64,000 nt of DNA, taken from Bactericera cockerelli. Lineage: Eukaryota; Arthropoda; Insecta; Hemiptera; Triozidae. The position numbers and the translations under genes are program-made. Below are positions 51,336 to 62,280 of the stretch, piece by piece. Each line of letters begins with the position of its first letter. The stretch's first letter is position 1. The notes beneath the pieces are model-generated. The model saw only the letters and a program-made list of their open reading frames with translations, was not told the DNA's origin and did not search any database. The stretch covers positions 25,270,993 through 25,334,992 of the forward strand of contig CM044965.1 in assembly GCA_024516035.1 (NCBI GenBank), written 5' to 3'.

Positions 51336-51597
51336 ATCTTTACCGAGAGAAAGTTACTTTCCTTAATAAAGTGTAATAATGATAATGTTCAATCATATAC
51401 TTGTTTTTGTTATAGGTTATTAATTAGTCCACTCAAAATAAGAAAAAAATTGTTCACTGTCGGTGAAATCCTGGACCCTGCGCTATTGAAAAATCGTGAG
51501 GCACATTTATGAGAGAACTAACATTATCGGTCGTAACTGATAACTTTAATTTATTTATTTTTAATTTTAACTAAAAAAAAATGTTAAAAGTTTTCAT

Positions 51598-51737
51598 AAA
51601 AATATTTGTGTTAAATACTTTCGTGATATCACAACTACTCAAACTCGCTTCATTCTACGCTGAATCTGGGGACTTGAACCACCGACCTCCAGGTTACAAG
51701 TCCACCGCCTTATCGATCAAGCTACTGAGGTCGGTTT
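51598..51737 (-). mobile_element. SINE-B
   Basis: AAATATTTGTGTTAAATACT, GGGGACTTGAACCACCGACC, ATCAAGCTACTGAGGTCGG. Confidence 0.88.
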
Positions 51738-52024
51738 TTAATTTTAATTTTATTTATTTATTTTCTTTATAAAGAAACTTTTATACAAAGGTACTTCTCC
51801 TAAGCTTTGAAGGGCTTCTAACAGTGATAACTTAAGGAATATATTTAATTAAGAAAATATTTGACGACTGACTCAGGAAATATTGACGACTGATAAAATA
51901 ATATTGACGATATTTTTGACCTTCGATAATGGTTATTTAAGTTAGAGGTTCTACATATTTAGAACGGTATATTTTTTCAATATTATTTTGATGTTATTTT
52001 AATGAATGTATTTTGACTTGTGTT

Positions 52025-52082
52025 AACAATTTATGTAAATTGATAAACATTAATAAAGCCTTGATTTGATTTGATTTGACTG
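52025..52082 (+). mobile_element. Retroelement tail with TTGAT repeats
   Basis: AATAAAGCCTTGATTTGATT then TGATTTGAC; a repeat tail typical of some LINEs/SINEs. Confidence 0.5.
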
Positions 52083-52364
52083 AGGGAAGAAATGTTGATG
52101 ACTATGCTTAATATTGAAAATATTGACGACTGCTTGAAAAACTTAAGTTGACGCGTGAATGAAATATTGGAATGGATTATCGAGAATAGAAAACTGAATT
52201 CGCAAATTCCTCAGTGTCCTATATGTTTTATTCGCCTGTATGTATTGTTTGTTTAGTATGCATATTTTGTGATGTATTAATCTGTATACGATAACACACG
52301 TATTGATAAGATTTGTGTAGAGGTATAAGTACATAATTGTGTTATGTATACAACTAGCTGTTTC

Positions 52365-52404
52365 ACCCGTGCTTCGCCACGACGTTTTCTTCTTCTTCTT
52401 CTTC

Positions 52405-52442
<38 letters not shown>

Positions 52443-52815
52443 GTAAGCTTTATTAGGTAGAACAAAAATATATACAGCAAAATACAATGAAATTATAAAG
52501 AAAAACAAAAAGAGTAAAGATACAGTAACAAAAAAAAAAGAGAATGAAGTTAATGTCCTACCTAAAGGGCGGGGTTATTGCCTGTGGCAATCTCTTCCAC
52601 TCAACCCTTATCTTACTGAATCATTATTTTACCAGAAATATGTTGTGAATGGTAATAGATATTTTAATTTTGATGATTATCTCGGTAGTATGACGGTGGT
52701 TTAGGGGAGGTCAACTCTCATGAAAATTTCAATATCTGTTACCGTTTGGGCTGTGGTATTTTAAACAGACAACCCCTAAGAGGGACATAGTCCTAAGAGG
52801 ACATAGTATAAGTAT
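52365..52815. mobile_element. Dispersed repeat M interrupted by microsatellite and repeat J
   Basis: ACTAGCTGTTTCACCCGTGC starts M. A (TTC)n(TTA)n run (52386-52440) and J (52435-52620, with AAGGGCGGGGTTATTGCC) intervene, and M resumes with CTCATGAAAATTTCAATATC and GGGCTGTGGTATTTTAAACA. Confidence 0.72.
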
Positions 52816-52979
52816 ATAGAGATATTTATACACATTGTACATTGGTATGATTTGTATATAGGTATCTGGTAAACCGATATTGTGTACATATTATGTTATG
52901 TATACAATAATAATAAGTATACACAGTGGTACTATTTGTTATTTGTATAGTGACCGTGTTATTTACGTAAAAGTAGCAG

Positions 52980-53115
52980 CTCTGAGATTAATGCCTTAGT
53001 ACTAGGTGACCTATTGTGAGTTCGATTCCACAGGTCGTGGGTTTCGAACCCACGAACTCTGGAACCTCTGGATTCACAGAGTGCCGCCTTTACCACTGAG
53101 CTACCGAAGATAAGG
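52980..53115 (-). mobile_element. tRNA-like SINE heads, head to head
   Basis: TGAGTTCGATTCCACAGG on one side, and on the minus strand GGTAGCTCAGTGGTAAAGGC, GTGGGTTTCGAAACCCAC-type box B. The family is not otherwise seen here. Confidence 0.5.
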
Positions 53116-53233
53116 GACGAACGTCCCTAGTTCGAGATATGGTGAGCTGTGATTGGTGGAGAATACAACTTGAGGGGTGAGGGGAGGACTACGCTTATCT
53201 TTGTTGTATTTTTATTTTATAATTTGGCCCTAA

Positions 53234-53388
53234 ACCGACCTCAGTAGCTTGATCCATAAGGCAGCGGACTTGTAACCTGGTAGTCGTGGTGGTTGAAGTC
53301 CCGGTTTCGGCGTAGATTTTGTAAAGCGAGTTTGAGTAGTTGTGATATCACGAAAGTGATTAACACAAATATGATAACTTTGGTTTAT
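53234..53388 (+). mobile_element. SINE-B, inserted in a MITE-like sequence
   Basis: GACCTCAGTAGCTTGATCCA, GGTGGTTGAAGTCCCGG, TTGTGATATCACGAAAGTGA. TATAATTTGG flanks both sides, as a possible target duplication. Confidence 0.85.
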
Positions 53389-53764
53389 ATAATTTGGTCC
53401 TAAGTGATGTTCGGCAATTTGATAACTAACTTTGCAGTGGTTGGTAACCTTGAAGTGAGCGGTACTCTATTGATGAGAATATAATAATATTTTTAAGACC
53501 TTGGTAACTTCTACAGATGTGCAATTAATTGTAGACTTACTGTACCAAATACAATAATACTCATTATATTACTCTTATAGTAGATAGGTACCTAATACCT
53601 ACAGTCCTACACTACCTATGTACCTTAACAAGGACCAAGTTGGCAGTTATTCAAAAAGTTCAGTATGTTTCCTAAAAATATGTTCATAAATTCTTATGTC
53701 CTTACTATAGATGTTGGTACCTTCAAAAAAGAAAAGAAAAAAAAAAATGATGAATCCTTTTTTC

Positions 53765-53936
53765 GGCCTTTTTTTCGTAGCCATGAAATAGCAGCAATTT
53801 ATAATTGTAAAAGTATGTGATCTGTGTTGTAGCTTGCCCACCCCGTAGTATGCATCTATGCACTTACACTGTGTTTCCCCTCTGATGGGCGAGAAGTGAC
53901 ACAATGTGTCCTTCCCATTTGGATGCTGGGTCAAGT
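53765..53936 (-). mobile_element. SINE-C, body
   Basis: CGTAGCCATGAAATAGCAGC, CCACCCCGTAGTATGCAT, CCCTCTGATGGGCGAGAAGT, GATGCTGGGTCAA; contains a 20-bp insertion. Confidence 0.8.
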
Positions 53937-54278
53937 TATGATATCTGTGTGTTAATCTCAATGGTCAACGGTGATATCACAATTGATAATTTACTGAAAC
54001 TTGCTTTATTAATTTTTTTTTTTAAAGCTTTATTAGGAGTACAAAGTACAATCGTAACAGTATAAAATTAAGAAAAGAAAAAAAAAAACAAACAAACAAA
54101 TGACAAAATAAATAAGTAAAAAAAGAAAATAACAATAATGTCCTACCTAAAGGGCGGGGTTATTGCCTGTGGCAATCTCTTCCACCCAACCCTTATTTCA
54201 CCATTCTAGAGAGTAAAACCAAGAACCTCTAGATTACAAGTCCGCCGCCTTATCCATCGAGAGGTCGGTGGTAAGGTG
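53936..54278 (-). mobile_element. SINE-B split by repeat J
   Basis: SINE-B tail and body at 53936-54015, repeat J at 54018-54195 (GCTTTATTAGGAGTACAAAG to AAAGGGCGGGGTTATTGCC), then the SINE-B head at 54215-54278. Confidence 0.8.
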
Positions 54279-54304
54279 AGGCACTACATTGAACATCAAC
54301 AACT

Positions 54305-54347
54305 ATGGGGTAACACCACCACCAACACCACCACCACCACCAACACC

Positions 54348-54368
<21 letters not shown>
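54305..54368. repeat. (ACC)n microsatellite
   Basis: CACCACCACCACCAAC repeats. Confidence 0.88.
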
Positions 54369-54378
<10 letters not shown>

Positions 54379-54384
54379 AAAATA

Positions 54385-54482
54385 TCATATTTGTGTAAGT
54401 CACAACTACTCAAACTCGCTTTACTAAATTTTTGCTTAACTTGGGACTCAAACCACTGACCGCCAAATTATAAATCCGTTCA
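54385..54482 (-). mobile_element. SINE-B fragment
   Basis: CACAACTACTCAAACTCGCT, GGGACTCAAACCACTGACC; head worn. Confidence 0.72.
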
Positions 54483-54669
54483 AGGTCAGTTCAACCACCC
54501 AGTATAATATCTCTTATCAACTTCTCATCCACATAGGTTCCCTGTATATCAGCAAGCCTTGCTCCAGCCTTGTTTACGTCTGTCAGTTATGAATGAGTCA
54601 AGACTATTGAGAACATGTTATAAGTGTTATATTAATAATATGTTTGGTATAACAATTATTAATATACCT

Positions 54670-55360
54670 ACATATTTATGTATACAGAGTGTCTCAAAAG
54701 TCCTAGCAGGAGACATAACTTTTGAGCGACAAGGAATTTTGAAGTTTCAAACTTAAGACTGTTTATACTAGCAACTAGCTGCTATGTTATATTTTAATAT
54801 AATAATTATGTTTTGCAAGATAAAATTAATATATATAAGACAAAGGTACCTACCAAATTTCAGCTTCCTAGGACTTACCAGTTCGGAGAAACAGTAATGA
54901 ATCAGTCAGTCAGTCAGTCAGTGAAATTCTCTTTTATAATTATAGATTTTTTTGTATACAGTGTGTCCCAAAAGTCCTAAGGGAGGACCTCTGATTTTTA
55001 AAGGCTAGGAATTAATGTATATGTTATAATAAATAGGTATGTACAATATGTTTTGTATAAAAAATAATAATATACATAGGTACACATTTATATGTATACA
55101 GAGTAACCAAAAGCCCTAGCAGAAGACTTATAATAAGTTTCAAACTTAAAATTCTTAAGAGTATAGGTATGTTTTAATAAATACAATTTGTTTTGTATAT
55201 AACTGTTAGCGTAATGGGACTTCCTGTCTCGAGCCGACATTCCGAATAAAGCACTACTAATACTAAAAATTAATAATATAATTATTTATGTATACAGTGT
55301 ATCTCAAAGGTCCTAGCAGAAGACTAATAACTTTTGCACGGCTAGGAAACTGTCTCAAAC
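54670..55360. repeat. Four diverged copies of a TACAGAGTGTCTCAAAAG repeat
   Basis: TATACAGAGTGTCTCAAAAG (54683), TACAGTGTGTCCCAAAAGTC (54956), TATACAGAGTAACCAAAAGC (55096) and TATACAGTGTATCTCAAAGG (55291), each followed by CCTAGCAGRAGAC-like text and 140-270 bp apart. Repeat I (55200-55265) lies inside. Confidence 0.7.
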
Positions 55361-55769
55361 ATGATGAACCACCCTGTATAATTTACGTCGTATGAATATG
55401 TACGCATAATACACGTCTTTATGTATATACTTTTTATATAGGTATATGTACCTCTCCAAATACATACTATCAACTTGAACATAACAAAAGTGAGTCAGTG
55501 GGCAGAAATATACTTTTCCAGTAAAAAATAATGAATGCATACAACATCACATGTACTGTGGGTAGGTACCAGGCGCGACCGGTTTAGGGGTACTGCCACA
55601 TAAACCGGACTAAAATGGGATTTATGGAGGGTTTAAGTTTGTTTATACATTCCAATCATAATAATTATGCATTAAATATTCTAGAAAATTAAAAATGTTT
55701 GATGATTTTCATTGTGTACGACCTAAGACTTGAGAAAATCCTGTCTTTTTTATTTTTATTTTTTAAAGA

Positions 55770-56135
55770 TGAGTGTTTCACAGCCGTTTTTATTTCGTAG
55801 CCATGAAACAGGAGCTACTGTAGACGCTTGTGGTCTGTGTTGTACCCAACCCATCCCGTAGTATGCCTCCCCTCTGATGGGCGAGAAGTGACACAATACT
55901 TCCCATTTAGGTGCTGGGTCAACACGAGCGCCTTTGGCTGTATGGAATGGCCTTGCCTACCAATGCCAGAAAAAAAAAAAAAAAAAAAAAAAAAAACACG
56001 AGCGCACCGGAAGGTATCTCTTACAAACAATTGTAACCAAATTTTTAATACAAATTTTTGTCGGCACGGGGGATCGAACCCGGGACCTTCCGCATGGCAA
56101 GCGAGTTCTTAACCACTGAGCTAATCGCGCGCTCT
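55770..56135 (-). mobile_element. SINE-C interrupted by a tiny poly(A) insertion
   Basis: Full minus-strand SINE-C (body 55770-55930, head to 56132 with GGATCGAACCCGGGACC). Between 55931 and 55994 lies a 40-nt sequence (GGCTGTATGGAATGGCC...) plus poly(A), flanked by AACACGAGCGC on both sides. Confidence 0.9.
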
Positions 56136-56139
56136 TTTT

Positions 56140-56620
56140 TTTTTCTTTTTCGTCTGGGGGTGCTGCAGTTCCGCAGCTCCTTAGCACCGGCCACGGTACA
56201 CTCCCAAATATGCAAAATACAGAGAAGTCATTAGAGCGCTTATTTATACTCCCCATTGTCCAAAATAGTTTTGGAAAGGAGGATTGATTTGTTTACAAAA
56301 TGTAGGCCGAAAAGGGTGGTCCCATTTTCGGCCAACATTGGTTGTCGATTGCACATCTCATCAGGAGGGAAAAAGTTATCGTATCTGTCTCAATTTTGAT
56401 GTGAAATCATTGCACTCAAAAGTGAGGGGGCTAGGATGCTCTAGCCCCTTGATAAAGGGTGGCAAAAGATGTCAGTTTTTAACCTCATCCTGCTCCTTCT
56501 AGCGTAGGTGTAGGGGTAAAAAAAGGGGTTTAGTTAATCTTGTGATGTGATATCACGATTACATTTGGTGGTCAATTTTGCACTTAAAAATAGGGGCCCA
56601 AGAGGCACTTATCTGATGGA
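56140..56620. other. Unassigned single-copy-looking stretch
   Basis: Slightly higher GC than its surroundings (CGCAGCTCCTTAGCACCGGC), no ORF with a recognisable domain. A promoter or non-coding 5' exon of gene B could lie here but I see no proof. Confidence 0.3.
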
Positions 56621-56621
56621 A

Positions 56622-56772
56622 AAAAGTTATCACATTTGTGGTTATCTCGCTGTGTTAAGTGATGTATCACAATTACTAAAACTCGCTTTCCTAAATCATT
56701 GCTGAACTAGGGATTCGAAACCACGATCTCTAAATTATCAGACCAACGTTTGGACCACTGAGCTACCGGAAC
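56622..56772 (-). mobile_element. SINE with B body and a different tRNA-like head
   Basis: Body ATCACAATTACTAAAACTCG is family B. The head, on the minus strand, reads CGGTAGCTCAGTGGTCCAAA and ends GTGGTTTCGAATCCC, unlike the B head. Confidence 0.75.
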
Positions 56773-56792
56773 ATGTGTAATTGTGTATTTCT

Positions 56793-56937
56793 TATCATAT
56801 TTGTGTTTATCACTTTCGTGATATTCACAACTACTTAAAATTGCTTTACTAAATCCACGCTGAATCTGGGGACTTGAACCAGCGACCTCCAGGTTACAAG
56901 TCAGCCGGCTTATCGATCAAACTACTGAGGTCGGTAA
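56793..56937 (-). mobile_element. SINE-B
   Basis: CATATTTGTGTTTATCACTT, GGGGACTTGAACCAGCGACC, ATCAAACTACTGAGGTCGG. Confidence 0.88.
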
Positions 56938-57124
56938 TTGTGTAGATATGTTTCAAACAATATGCAAAATACTATAGATCTGCCACTGATCAATAATTGG
57001 AATTAACAGGTAATAATATATAATGTTTGGCATTTCTGGGAACGTCGGAAACCAACTTGGAAAACCAAATTCTGACGGACCTACTTTGGTTTCCGACCAC
57101 CCACCATATTCCCGTATTGGCAAG

Positions 57125-57215
57125 AAATGTAGGACGAGTGGTTTGAGTGCGAGAGTGGTATTCTATCAAGCATTGGGACGCCCGAGTTCGAATCGCAATG
57201 GTGATAATTTTTTTT
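57125..57215 (+). mobile_element. tRNA-like SINE head, unassigned
   Basis: GACGAGTGGTTTGAGTGCGA and CCCGAGTTCGAATCGCAAT resemble a long-variable-arm tRNA (Leu/Ser type) head. Confidence 0.45.
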
Positions 57216-57689
57216 TAATTAAAAATTGACCTCATAACTATTTTTTTAAATACAAAAACGAACACAATAAATACTTCCGGTCTCTAATATTACAAATTTA
57301 TCGGAATTAAAATCCGGACCACGGTGAAGGCAAGCCTCAGGCGTTCTCTGCCACTTAACCCCGATACGATACAACATGTCATAGGGCACGTTCACAACAA
57401 TGTCGTAGGGCACGTCCACATCATTCAGATAACTCATGTAGAATAGTAATTAATTGTTTTGCGTAACAGAGCAGGTAAGAACTACCAGACTTATGCCTTA
57501 AGAGTAGAGAAGTCCTTTTGTCCTTCAAGAGATGTCTATCGTATACGTGCTGATCTATAAACTGTACTTAAAATTTTTCTTACTTTTTCTTTCTTAATTG
57601 CTTGTTTTATTATTATCTGACCTGGTTGCAGGGTTTTCAGTGAAACTCTAAAAAATAACACTGCGAACTAATGAGATCTATTGTGACCA

Positions 57690-57832
57690 GTTGATTCTAT
57701 TTGGTTTTAACGTCCTGATGGAGATAGATAGTCAGGACGGAGGTTTTACCCTCCATTCGGTTGGAATCTGATTGACCAGCTACTCAAATTAACCTCACCC
57801 AGCCTGAGTGGGGCCGGGAATAGCCGGCATCA
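57690..57832 (-). mobile_element. SINE-D body
   Basis: TTTTAACGTCCTGATGGAGA, GTTTTACCCTCCATTCGG, CTCACCCAGCCTGAGTGGGG. Confidence 0.8.
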
Positions 57833-57835
57833 CTG

Positions 57836-58050
57836 TCCATCCCTTAGTATGTTTTCCCTCTGAATCCTCTGATGGGCGAGAAGTGACACAATACTTCCGA
57901 TCTAGGTGCTGGGTCAACACGAGCGCAGGTATCCCTTACAACCAAATGAAACCAAATTTTGAATACATTTTTTTTTGTCAGCGCGGGGGTTCGAACCCAA
58001 GACCTTCCGCATAGCAAGCGAGTGCTTAACCACTGAACTATTGATTTTTT
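57836..58050 (-). mobile_element. SINE-C
   Basis: CCATCCCTTAGTATGTTTTC, GATGGGCGAGAAGTGACACA, GGGGGTTCGAACCCAAGACC, TTAACCACTGAACTA. Confidence 0.85.
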
Positions 58051-58339
58051 TTAAACGCGAAGAGGCGTCTGAAGGGCTAGGATGACCTCAGAGTTCTGAA
58101 TTGAAGCATGGGCGTATATGATGTCATCTGGAGAAGTGGAATTTAGTAGAATGAGCAATAAAACTAAAACTCGATTCCAATTTGTTGTTCAATTTGTATT
58201 TTTCTGCCGGATTCTGACTGATCTTGAGATATTCAAGATCTTTATCCTCTCAAAAACGCATGTTGTGTGGTGAAATGTGCCAAGAAAATGATGTAAAATC
58301 GATTAGTCTATTACATTGATTCATCATGGATTATTCTAT

Positions 58340-58402
58340 TACCAGTTGGCATGATGGGACTACCTGTCTTGCGCTGACAGTCTAAATAAAGCACTACTTA
58401 CC
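58340..58402 (+). repeat. Dispersed repeat I
   Basis: CAGTTGGCATGATGGGACTA, TCTAAATAAAGCACTACTTA. Confidence 0.78.
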
Positions 58403-58689
58403 GATTGATCTATTATCAATTGATCTGTTTTTTTTATATATACATATATATATACGTATAATTATTATTATTAGGATTTCCAAGTTACCACTTACGTACC
58501 ACTTACGTTACTTAGTTTTTTTTATAAGCAGAGGAATGTTTTATTTAGTTTTATTAAATATACTTGTCTACCTAACCTTATCTTGTAAACCGAATTTTGT
58601 GCATTAAGACATTTATTAAAGTGAATTGATTATACAAACTATAATCCTATTTGCTGTTTAATTTTTATTTTTCCAAGTTTTTCTAGGAT

Positions 58690-58812
58690 TAAATTATAAA
58701 ACAGGATTAAAGTTAAGACAAGCCAGACTGTCCCTCAACCAATCACAGCACACTATAGCCCTAGTTGAGGGCGTGTCTGGTTTATCTCAACTTTAATTCT
58801 GTTTCATAATGT
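58690..58812. mobile_element. MITE (AACAGGATTAAAGTT family)
   Basis: AAACAGGATTAAAGTTAAGA at the left and CAACTTTAATTCTGTTT at the right are inverted, with AGACTGTCCCTCAAC and GTTGAGGGCGTGTCT inside. Confidence 0.78.
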
Positions 58813-58914
58813 ACCCCTGAGGCCCAAATTCGGTCCTTAGGTAACTATCTTACTAGTTGACTAGTTATCTTCCCATTTTGGGTTTTTTATGATATAACAA
58901 TATCACAGGGTTAC

Positions 58915-58958
58915 TGCTGGAATAATGGGACTTAATAGTCCTAAACGGGCAATACAAA
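58915..58958 (+). mobile_element. SINE-G tail fragment
   Basis: TACTGCTGGAATAATGGGAC, TTAATAGTCCTAAACGGGC. Confidence 0.6.
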
Positions 58959-59007
58959 TATGATAGTATGATTATTAATATTATCTTTAAAAAAAAACAG
59001 TAAAAAA

Positions 59008-59297
59008 GCACACGAATAGCTCAGTGGTTAAGCATTCGCTTGCCATGCGGAAGGTCCCTGGTTCGAACCCCCCCGCCGACAAAAAATTGTATTCAAAATT
59101 TGGTTACAGTTGTTGTAAGGGATACCTTCCGGCGCGCTCGTGTTGACCCAGCAACTAAATGGGAAGTATTGTTTCACTTCTCGCCCATCAGAGGAGAGGC
59201 ATACTACGGGATGGGCAGGCTGCAACACAGACCACAAGCGTCTACAGCAGCTCCTGTTTCAAGGCTACGAAATAAAAACGGCTGTGAAACACCGTGA
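59008..59297 (+). mobile_element. SINE-C, full copy
   Basis: GAATAGCTCAGTGGTTAAGC, CTGGTTCGAACCC, GTGTTGACCCAGCAACTAAA, AACGGCTGTGAAACACC. Followed by TGGAGAGGAGGGTTTTAGCG, also seen near 42190. Confidence 0.9.
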
Positions 59298-59642
59298 TGG
59301 AGAGGAGGGTTTTAGCGGGTATGGCGCACTGTTTCCAGCGCTGGAACCCCGCACTTCGTCTTGAAACATAGAAGATTTTGCCTCCTCTCACAAGAAAAAA
59401 AAATCTTAAAAAAGAAAATATTTCAAACTAACGTGTTTTATTCTCATAAATTTCGCAACAACTTTTTAGACCTCCTGTCGCCAGCGCACACTTCATCGCT
59501 ATGCTAACCTTGTCTCATGACATCATAGACCAGTGATTCCTTATTTGGGCCGCCTGACCTACTTACAGGGACGAGATGTTGATGTTGCTTCTACTGATGG
59601 AGCTAGTGATGACGAAGATAGGGTGCATGTATACCAATTATT

Positions 59643-59705
59643 GGACACTGGTAGTCAAGTGGTTAACCTAACCTCGCCTGGTGGTTAACTTCCACTGAAA
59701 AGTAT
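59643..59705 (+). mobile_element. SINE-A, internally deleted
   Basis: GACACTGGTAGTCAAGTGGT joined directly to AACCTCGCCTGGTGGTTAAC. Confidence 0.75.
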
Positions 59706-59847
59706 TAATTTGTTAATTCGTCGGTGAGAAAAGCGACCATAATTTTCAACACTTTTCAAACTTCATGAAATTTTACACTAAGAAAATACAAAGATAAGCG
59801 ATCTCTGAGTCGATAGCGATCTCTTCTTATATGAACAATAGCAATAA

Positions 59848-59945
59848 TAAAACTCTTTAGTGGAAGGTAATCACCTGGAGAGGTTAATGCTTGAAGCATT
59901 TTCTACCACCTAACTTATTATTATGTGGTCACAAAATCAAATTAA
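59848..59945 (-). mobile_element. SINE-A tail fragment
   Basis: ACTCTTTAGTGGAAGGTAAT, TCTACCACCTAACTTATTAT. Confidence 0.75.
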
Positions 59946-60086
59946 GTTGAAGTTTCAACCAATCACAGTAGGTACCTACACTATAACACGAGTCAAGACA
60001 TAGTGTCCAATCATCTTAATGTAGATAATGTCTAATCTCTATGTAAGTTTTTCTTTTTCTTTGTATTTATGATATTTTGTGTAAAA

Positions 60087-60270
60087 ATAATAACACTCTT
60101 TAGTGAAAGATAATCACCAGGTGAGGTTAATGCTCGAAGCACTTTCTACCACCGAACCCTCAGATTATTATGTGGTCACAAAGTCAGATTAATGAGGGAA
60201 ATATTAATGCACTGGGTGGGATTCGAACCAACGGAACCCTACGTTAACCACCTGACTACCAGTGCACTGG
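60087..60270 (-). mobile_element. SINE-A
   Basis: ACTCTTTAGTGAAAGATAAT, GGTGGGATTCGAACCAACGG, ACCACCTGACTACCAGTGCA. Confidence 0.85.
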
Positions 60271-60419
60271 TAGATGTTTCCTACTCTCTCTCTCTCTCTC
60301 TCTCTTCTTGTTTAGCTCCACTTAATAGATGTTGCAAGACGTAAGAGGTATGTATAAATGCCTAATGAGTGAGAAAGAAAGTGAGATGATATTAATTAAC
60401 TGTTACGAAATTATAAATG

Positions 60420-61090
60420 AAGAGAGACATAGTGTGAGAAAGAGAGAGGGAGGGACAGTGAGAGGGAGGGAGAGGAGGAGAGAGAGAAGGAGGGAGAGAG
60501 GGACAGTGAGAAGGAGGAATGGGAGGAGAGAGAGAGAGGGAGGGAGGAACAGTGAGAGGGAGGGACAGTGAGAGGGAGGGAGAGGAGGAGAGAGAGAAGG
60601 AGGGAGAGAGGTACAGTGAGAGGGAGGAATGGGAGGAGAGAGAGGGAGGGAGAGTGGGACAGTGAGAGGGAGGAAGAGGAGGAGAGAGAAGGAGGAAGAG
60701 GTAGACATAGTGAGAGTGAATTTGTAGGAGTGAGGGAGAGAGAGTGAGTGAGTGAATATGTAGGAGAGAGGGAGGGGCAGAAAGGGGGAGAGGAGAGAGA
60801 AGGAGGGAGAGGTAGACACAGTGAAAGTGAATGTGTAGAAGAGAGGGAGGGAGATAGAGAGAGGGAGAGAGAGAGAGAGAGAGAGGAGAGGACAGGAGAG
60901 GGAGGGAGGAAAGGAAAGAGGAGGAAAGAGGGAGGGAGAGAGAGAAAAAGAAAGAGTGAGAGTTAATGTGAAGGAGTGCGAGAGAGAGAGGGAGACATTG
61001 TCAGAGGGGGGATGGAGAGAGAGAGAAAGTGAAAGTAAAAGAAAGAGAGAGTGAGCGAAAAATTAGAGAGAGTTAAGAGTGTGTAAGAGA
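60420..61090. repeat. GA-rich purine block
   Basis: Long GGGAGGGAGAGAGAG run with a higher-order unit around GGACAGTGAGAGGGAGG repeated several times to about 60730. ORFs rich in Arg/Glu or Ser/Pro/Leu here are artefacts. A (CT)n run lies at 60283-60304. Confidence 0.92.
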
Positions 61091-61317
61091 AGGGAAAGAT
61101 AATTGCATTAATTTTACATGTCTAATGACACGTTCAGATCTTGGCCTTGTTCTAACATTTCATAAATCTGGGTAGAGAATAATATATCGTGGGCGATGGC
61201 CTAATTCTTAGAAAAAAAAATTAAATACTCGAGACCAGTAATTAATTTTTAGTAGAATTTTGGGAAAGACCTTTCATGTGTTCCAATATCAATCTTTTGC
61301 TTTACAAAAAAACATTA

Positions 61318-61458
61318 TATTATTATTATTATTTAACACTTTATTGGTAAACCACATGATACATACATACATACATAGGACATGAAATAAAAAAGAACAC
61401 AATAGAATATGTAGTGAACCAAGGGGCAAGGTTGAAGCCTGTGGCTTTCTCTTCCACC
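61318..61458. repeat. Dispersed repeat J
   Basis: AACACTTTATTGGTAAACC to GGGGCAAGGTTGAAGCCTG and TTTCTCTTCCACCGAAACCC, worn. Confidence 0.6.
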
Positions 61459-61489
61459 GAAACCCATTGAATGCAAGGTTCTCGTAGAA

Positions 61490-61670
61490 TCGCCAAAGTT
61501 AAGCAACGTCCAGCGAAGTGATCTACATGGTCATATCACGACGGGGGTGTTACCCTTCTCATTCGTATTAGGAAACACACTAACCTGATGCTACCCACAT
61601 TAACCTCACCCAGCCTGGGTTGGACCGGACTGCCAACATCACGAAGTCTTCACCTCGCTCGAGGTTGCTT
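61490..61670 (-). mobile_element. 5S-headed SINE (5S-D) with an inverted head piece
   Basis: A plus-strand 5S-like piece GTTAAGCAACGTCCAGCGAA (61498) is followed by a minus-strand D body (ACATTAACCTCACCCAGCC) and a minus-strand 5S-like head to about 61668 (CACGAAGTCTTCACCTCGC). Confidence 0.75.
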
Positions 61671-61711
61671 TACTCTTCTCTGAGGAGTGTATTTTTTTTT
61701 TTTTTTTCTTT

Positions 61712-61993
61712 TTTTTAAAGATGAGTGTTTCACAGCCTTTTTTGTTTCGTAGCCATGAAACAGGAGCTACTGTAGACGCTTGTGGTCTGTGTTGTAGCCT
61801 GCCCATCCCGTAGTATGCCTCCCCTCTGATGGGCGAGAAGTGACACAATACTTCCCATTTAGGTGCTGGGTCAACACGAGCGCACCGGAAGGTATCCCTT
61901 ACAAACAACTGTAACCAAATTTTGAATACAAATTTTTGTCGGCGCGGGGGTTCGAACCCGGGACCTTCCGCATGGCAAGCGAGAGTGCTTAAC
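61712..61993 (-). mobile_element. SINE-C, full copy
   Basis: Poly-T at 61691-61718, GTTTCACAGCC, CTCCCCTCTGATGGGCGAGA, CGAGCGCACCGGAAGGTATC, GGGGGTTCGAACCCGGGACC. Confidence 0.92.
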
Positions 61994-62094
61994 CAATATA
62001 TTTCATCCTAAAATATATTGGTCTCCTCTCCATTATTCCTCTCTTTGCCGGCCTCGGTGTAAAAGTTTTACTACCCGTGCGAGACTGATGGCAT

Positions 62095-62215
62095 TATACA
62101 AGCAGGGGGGAGGGGTTAGGAGGAGGTTGGGGGAGGAGTGGGGGAGGTAGGGGAGGAGTGGGGAGAACTGGGGGAGGTAGGGGAGGAGTGGGGGCATATA
62201 GGCGCCACGACGCCA
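62095..62215. repeat. G-rich minisatellite
   Basis: GGGGGAGGTAGGGGAGGAGT repeated about three times with single-base changes. Confidence 0.85.
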
Positions 62216-62280
62216 CACTATGGGGGGAGAGAAACTGAGTCATACATTTATACCTACTCGTTCCTCCTCCCATTATTCAC

